Positions 6,515 through 6,858 of a DNA stretch of 6,858 nt are shown in pieces. The stretch's first letter is position 1. The number at the start of each line of letters is the position of its first letter. The position numbers and the translations under genes are program-made. Source of the DNA: UBA6136 sp041158345 (GTDB lineage: Bacteria; Pseudomonadota; Gammaproteobacteria; Methylococcales; Methylococcaceae); NCBI GenBank assembly GCA_041158345.1, contig JBEBBO010000172.1, positions 1 through 6,858 of the forward strand. The letters run 5' to 3'. The notes beneath the pieces were generated by a model. It was not told the DNA's origin, searched no databases, and was given only the letters and a program-made list of their open reading frames with translations.

Positions 6515-6858
6515 TTACCCGCGCTGAAAACTGGTTTCGAGAATCCGCCAGACCAACGCATCAAAGCTGATCCCCGCCTCTCGGGCCGCCATCGGAACAA
6601 GGCTATGATCCGTCATGCCGGGAACGGTGTTGACTTCAATCAACCAGGGCTTACCGGCTGCGTCTATCATCAGGTCGACTCTCGCCCAACCCTGTACGCC
6701 GACAATATGGCAGGCTTTTTGGGCCAGAGACTGGATTTCCTCCTCCGTTTTAGGAGGCAATCCACAGGGGCAGTGATATTGAGTCGTCTCGGCGCGATAC
6801 TTGGCGTCGAAGTCATAAAAGACGTGCGGTGTTTCCAAACGAATTAGTGGAAGCGGCC
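6515..6858 (-). CDS. ddlB: D-alanine--D-alanine ligase (3' end only)
   Basis: Ddl joins two D-alanines with ATP in the cytoplasm to make the dipeptide that ends the peptidoglycan precursor. Only the last 113 codons are visible; the rest (about two thirds of a ~300-residue enzyme) is past the right edge. The visible part lies in the ATP-grasp fold. It includes FYDFDAKY followed by QYHCP, the strand RVDLMID with a metal-binding Asp, LIEVNTVPGMTDHSLVP with the metal-binding Glu and Asn, and the C-terminal helix region (AAREAGISFDALVWRILE). All expected residues are present. In E. coli the dcw copy is ddlB; the symbol follows position and similarity. The stop codon (6515-6517) lies 5 bp before ftsQ, which implies a shared transcript. 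Confidence 0.95.
   Translation of the reverse strand, partial: PLPLIRLETPHVFYDFDAKYRAETTQYHCPCGLPPKTEEEIQSLAQKACHIVGVQGWARVDLMIDAAGKPWLIEVNTVPGMTDHSLVPMAAREAGISFDALVWRILETSFQRG

Overview
The window is a stretch of the conserved division and cell wall (dcw) cluster of a Gram-negative bacterium, followed by secA. Reading along the minus strand, the order is ddl (3' end only), ftsQ, ftsA, ftsZ, lpxC, then a convergent plus-strand dciA (DUF721), then secA (5' part only, divergent from dciA). LpxC shows that the host makes lipid A. The order ddl-ftsQ-ftsA-ftsZ-lpxC-secA, and close protein similarity (from memory) to the Escherichia coli and Pseudomonas proteins, point to a gammaproteobacterium. 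The DNA is moderately GC-rich by eye. I cannot name the genus.

Right half (about 3254-6858): ddl, ftsQ, ftsA and ftsZ are tightly packed, with gaps of 5, 58 and 27 bp, and look like one transcription unit. Ddl makes D-Ala-D-Ala for peptidoglycan precursors. FtsQ is a membrane-anchored divisome scaffold. FtsA is the actin-like membrane anchor that binds the FtsZ tail. FtsZ forms the cytokinetic ring. A possible extended -10 promoter sits at the ftsA/ftsZ junction.

Middle (2174-3253): lpxC, the committed step of lipid A synthesis, follows ftsZ after a 107-bp spacer that holds a strong GC-rich hairpin and a run of nine G (sense strand). Its transcription appears to end at an intrinsic terminator embedded in the last codons of the oppositely oriented dciA.

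Left part (1-2197): dciA encodes a DciA-type partner of the replicative helicase DnaB and lies where E. coli has secM. secA starts on the other strand after a 101-bp divergent spacer with a plausible sigma-70-type promoter, and runs off the left edge after 547 codons.

All six protein families are well known, and I see no mobile element, CRISPR array, tRNA or rRNA. No previously undescribed system is evident. The points that merit a second look are regulatory details in the spacers, the terminator/dciA overlap, and some sequence peculiarities of DciA and LpxC.
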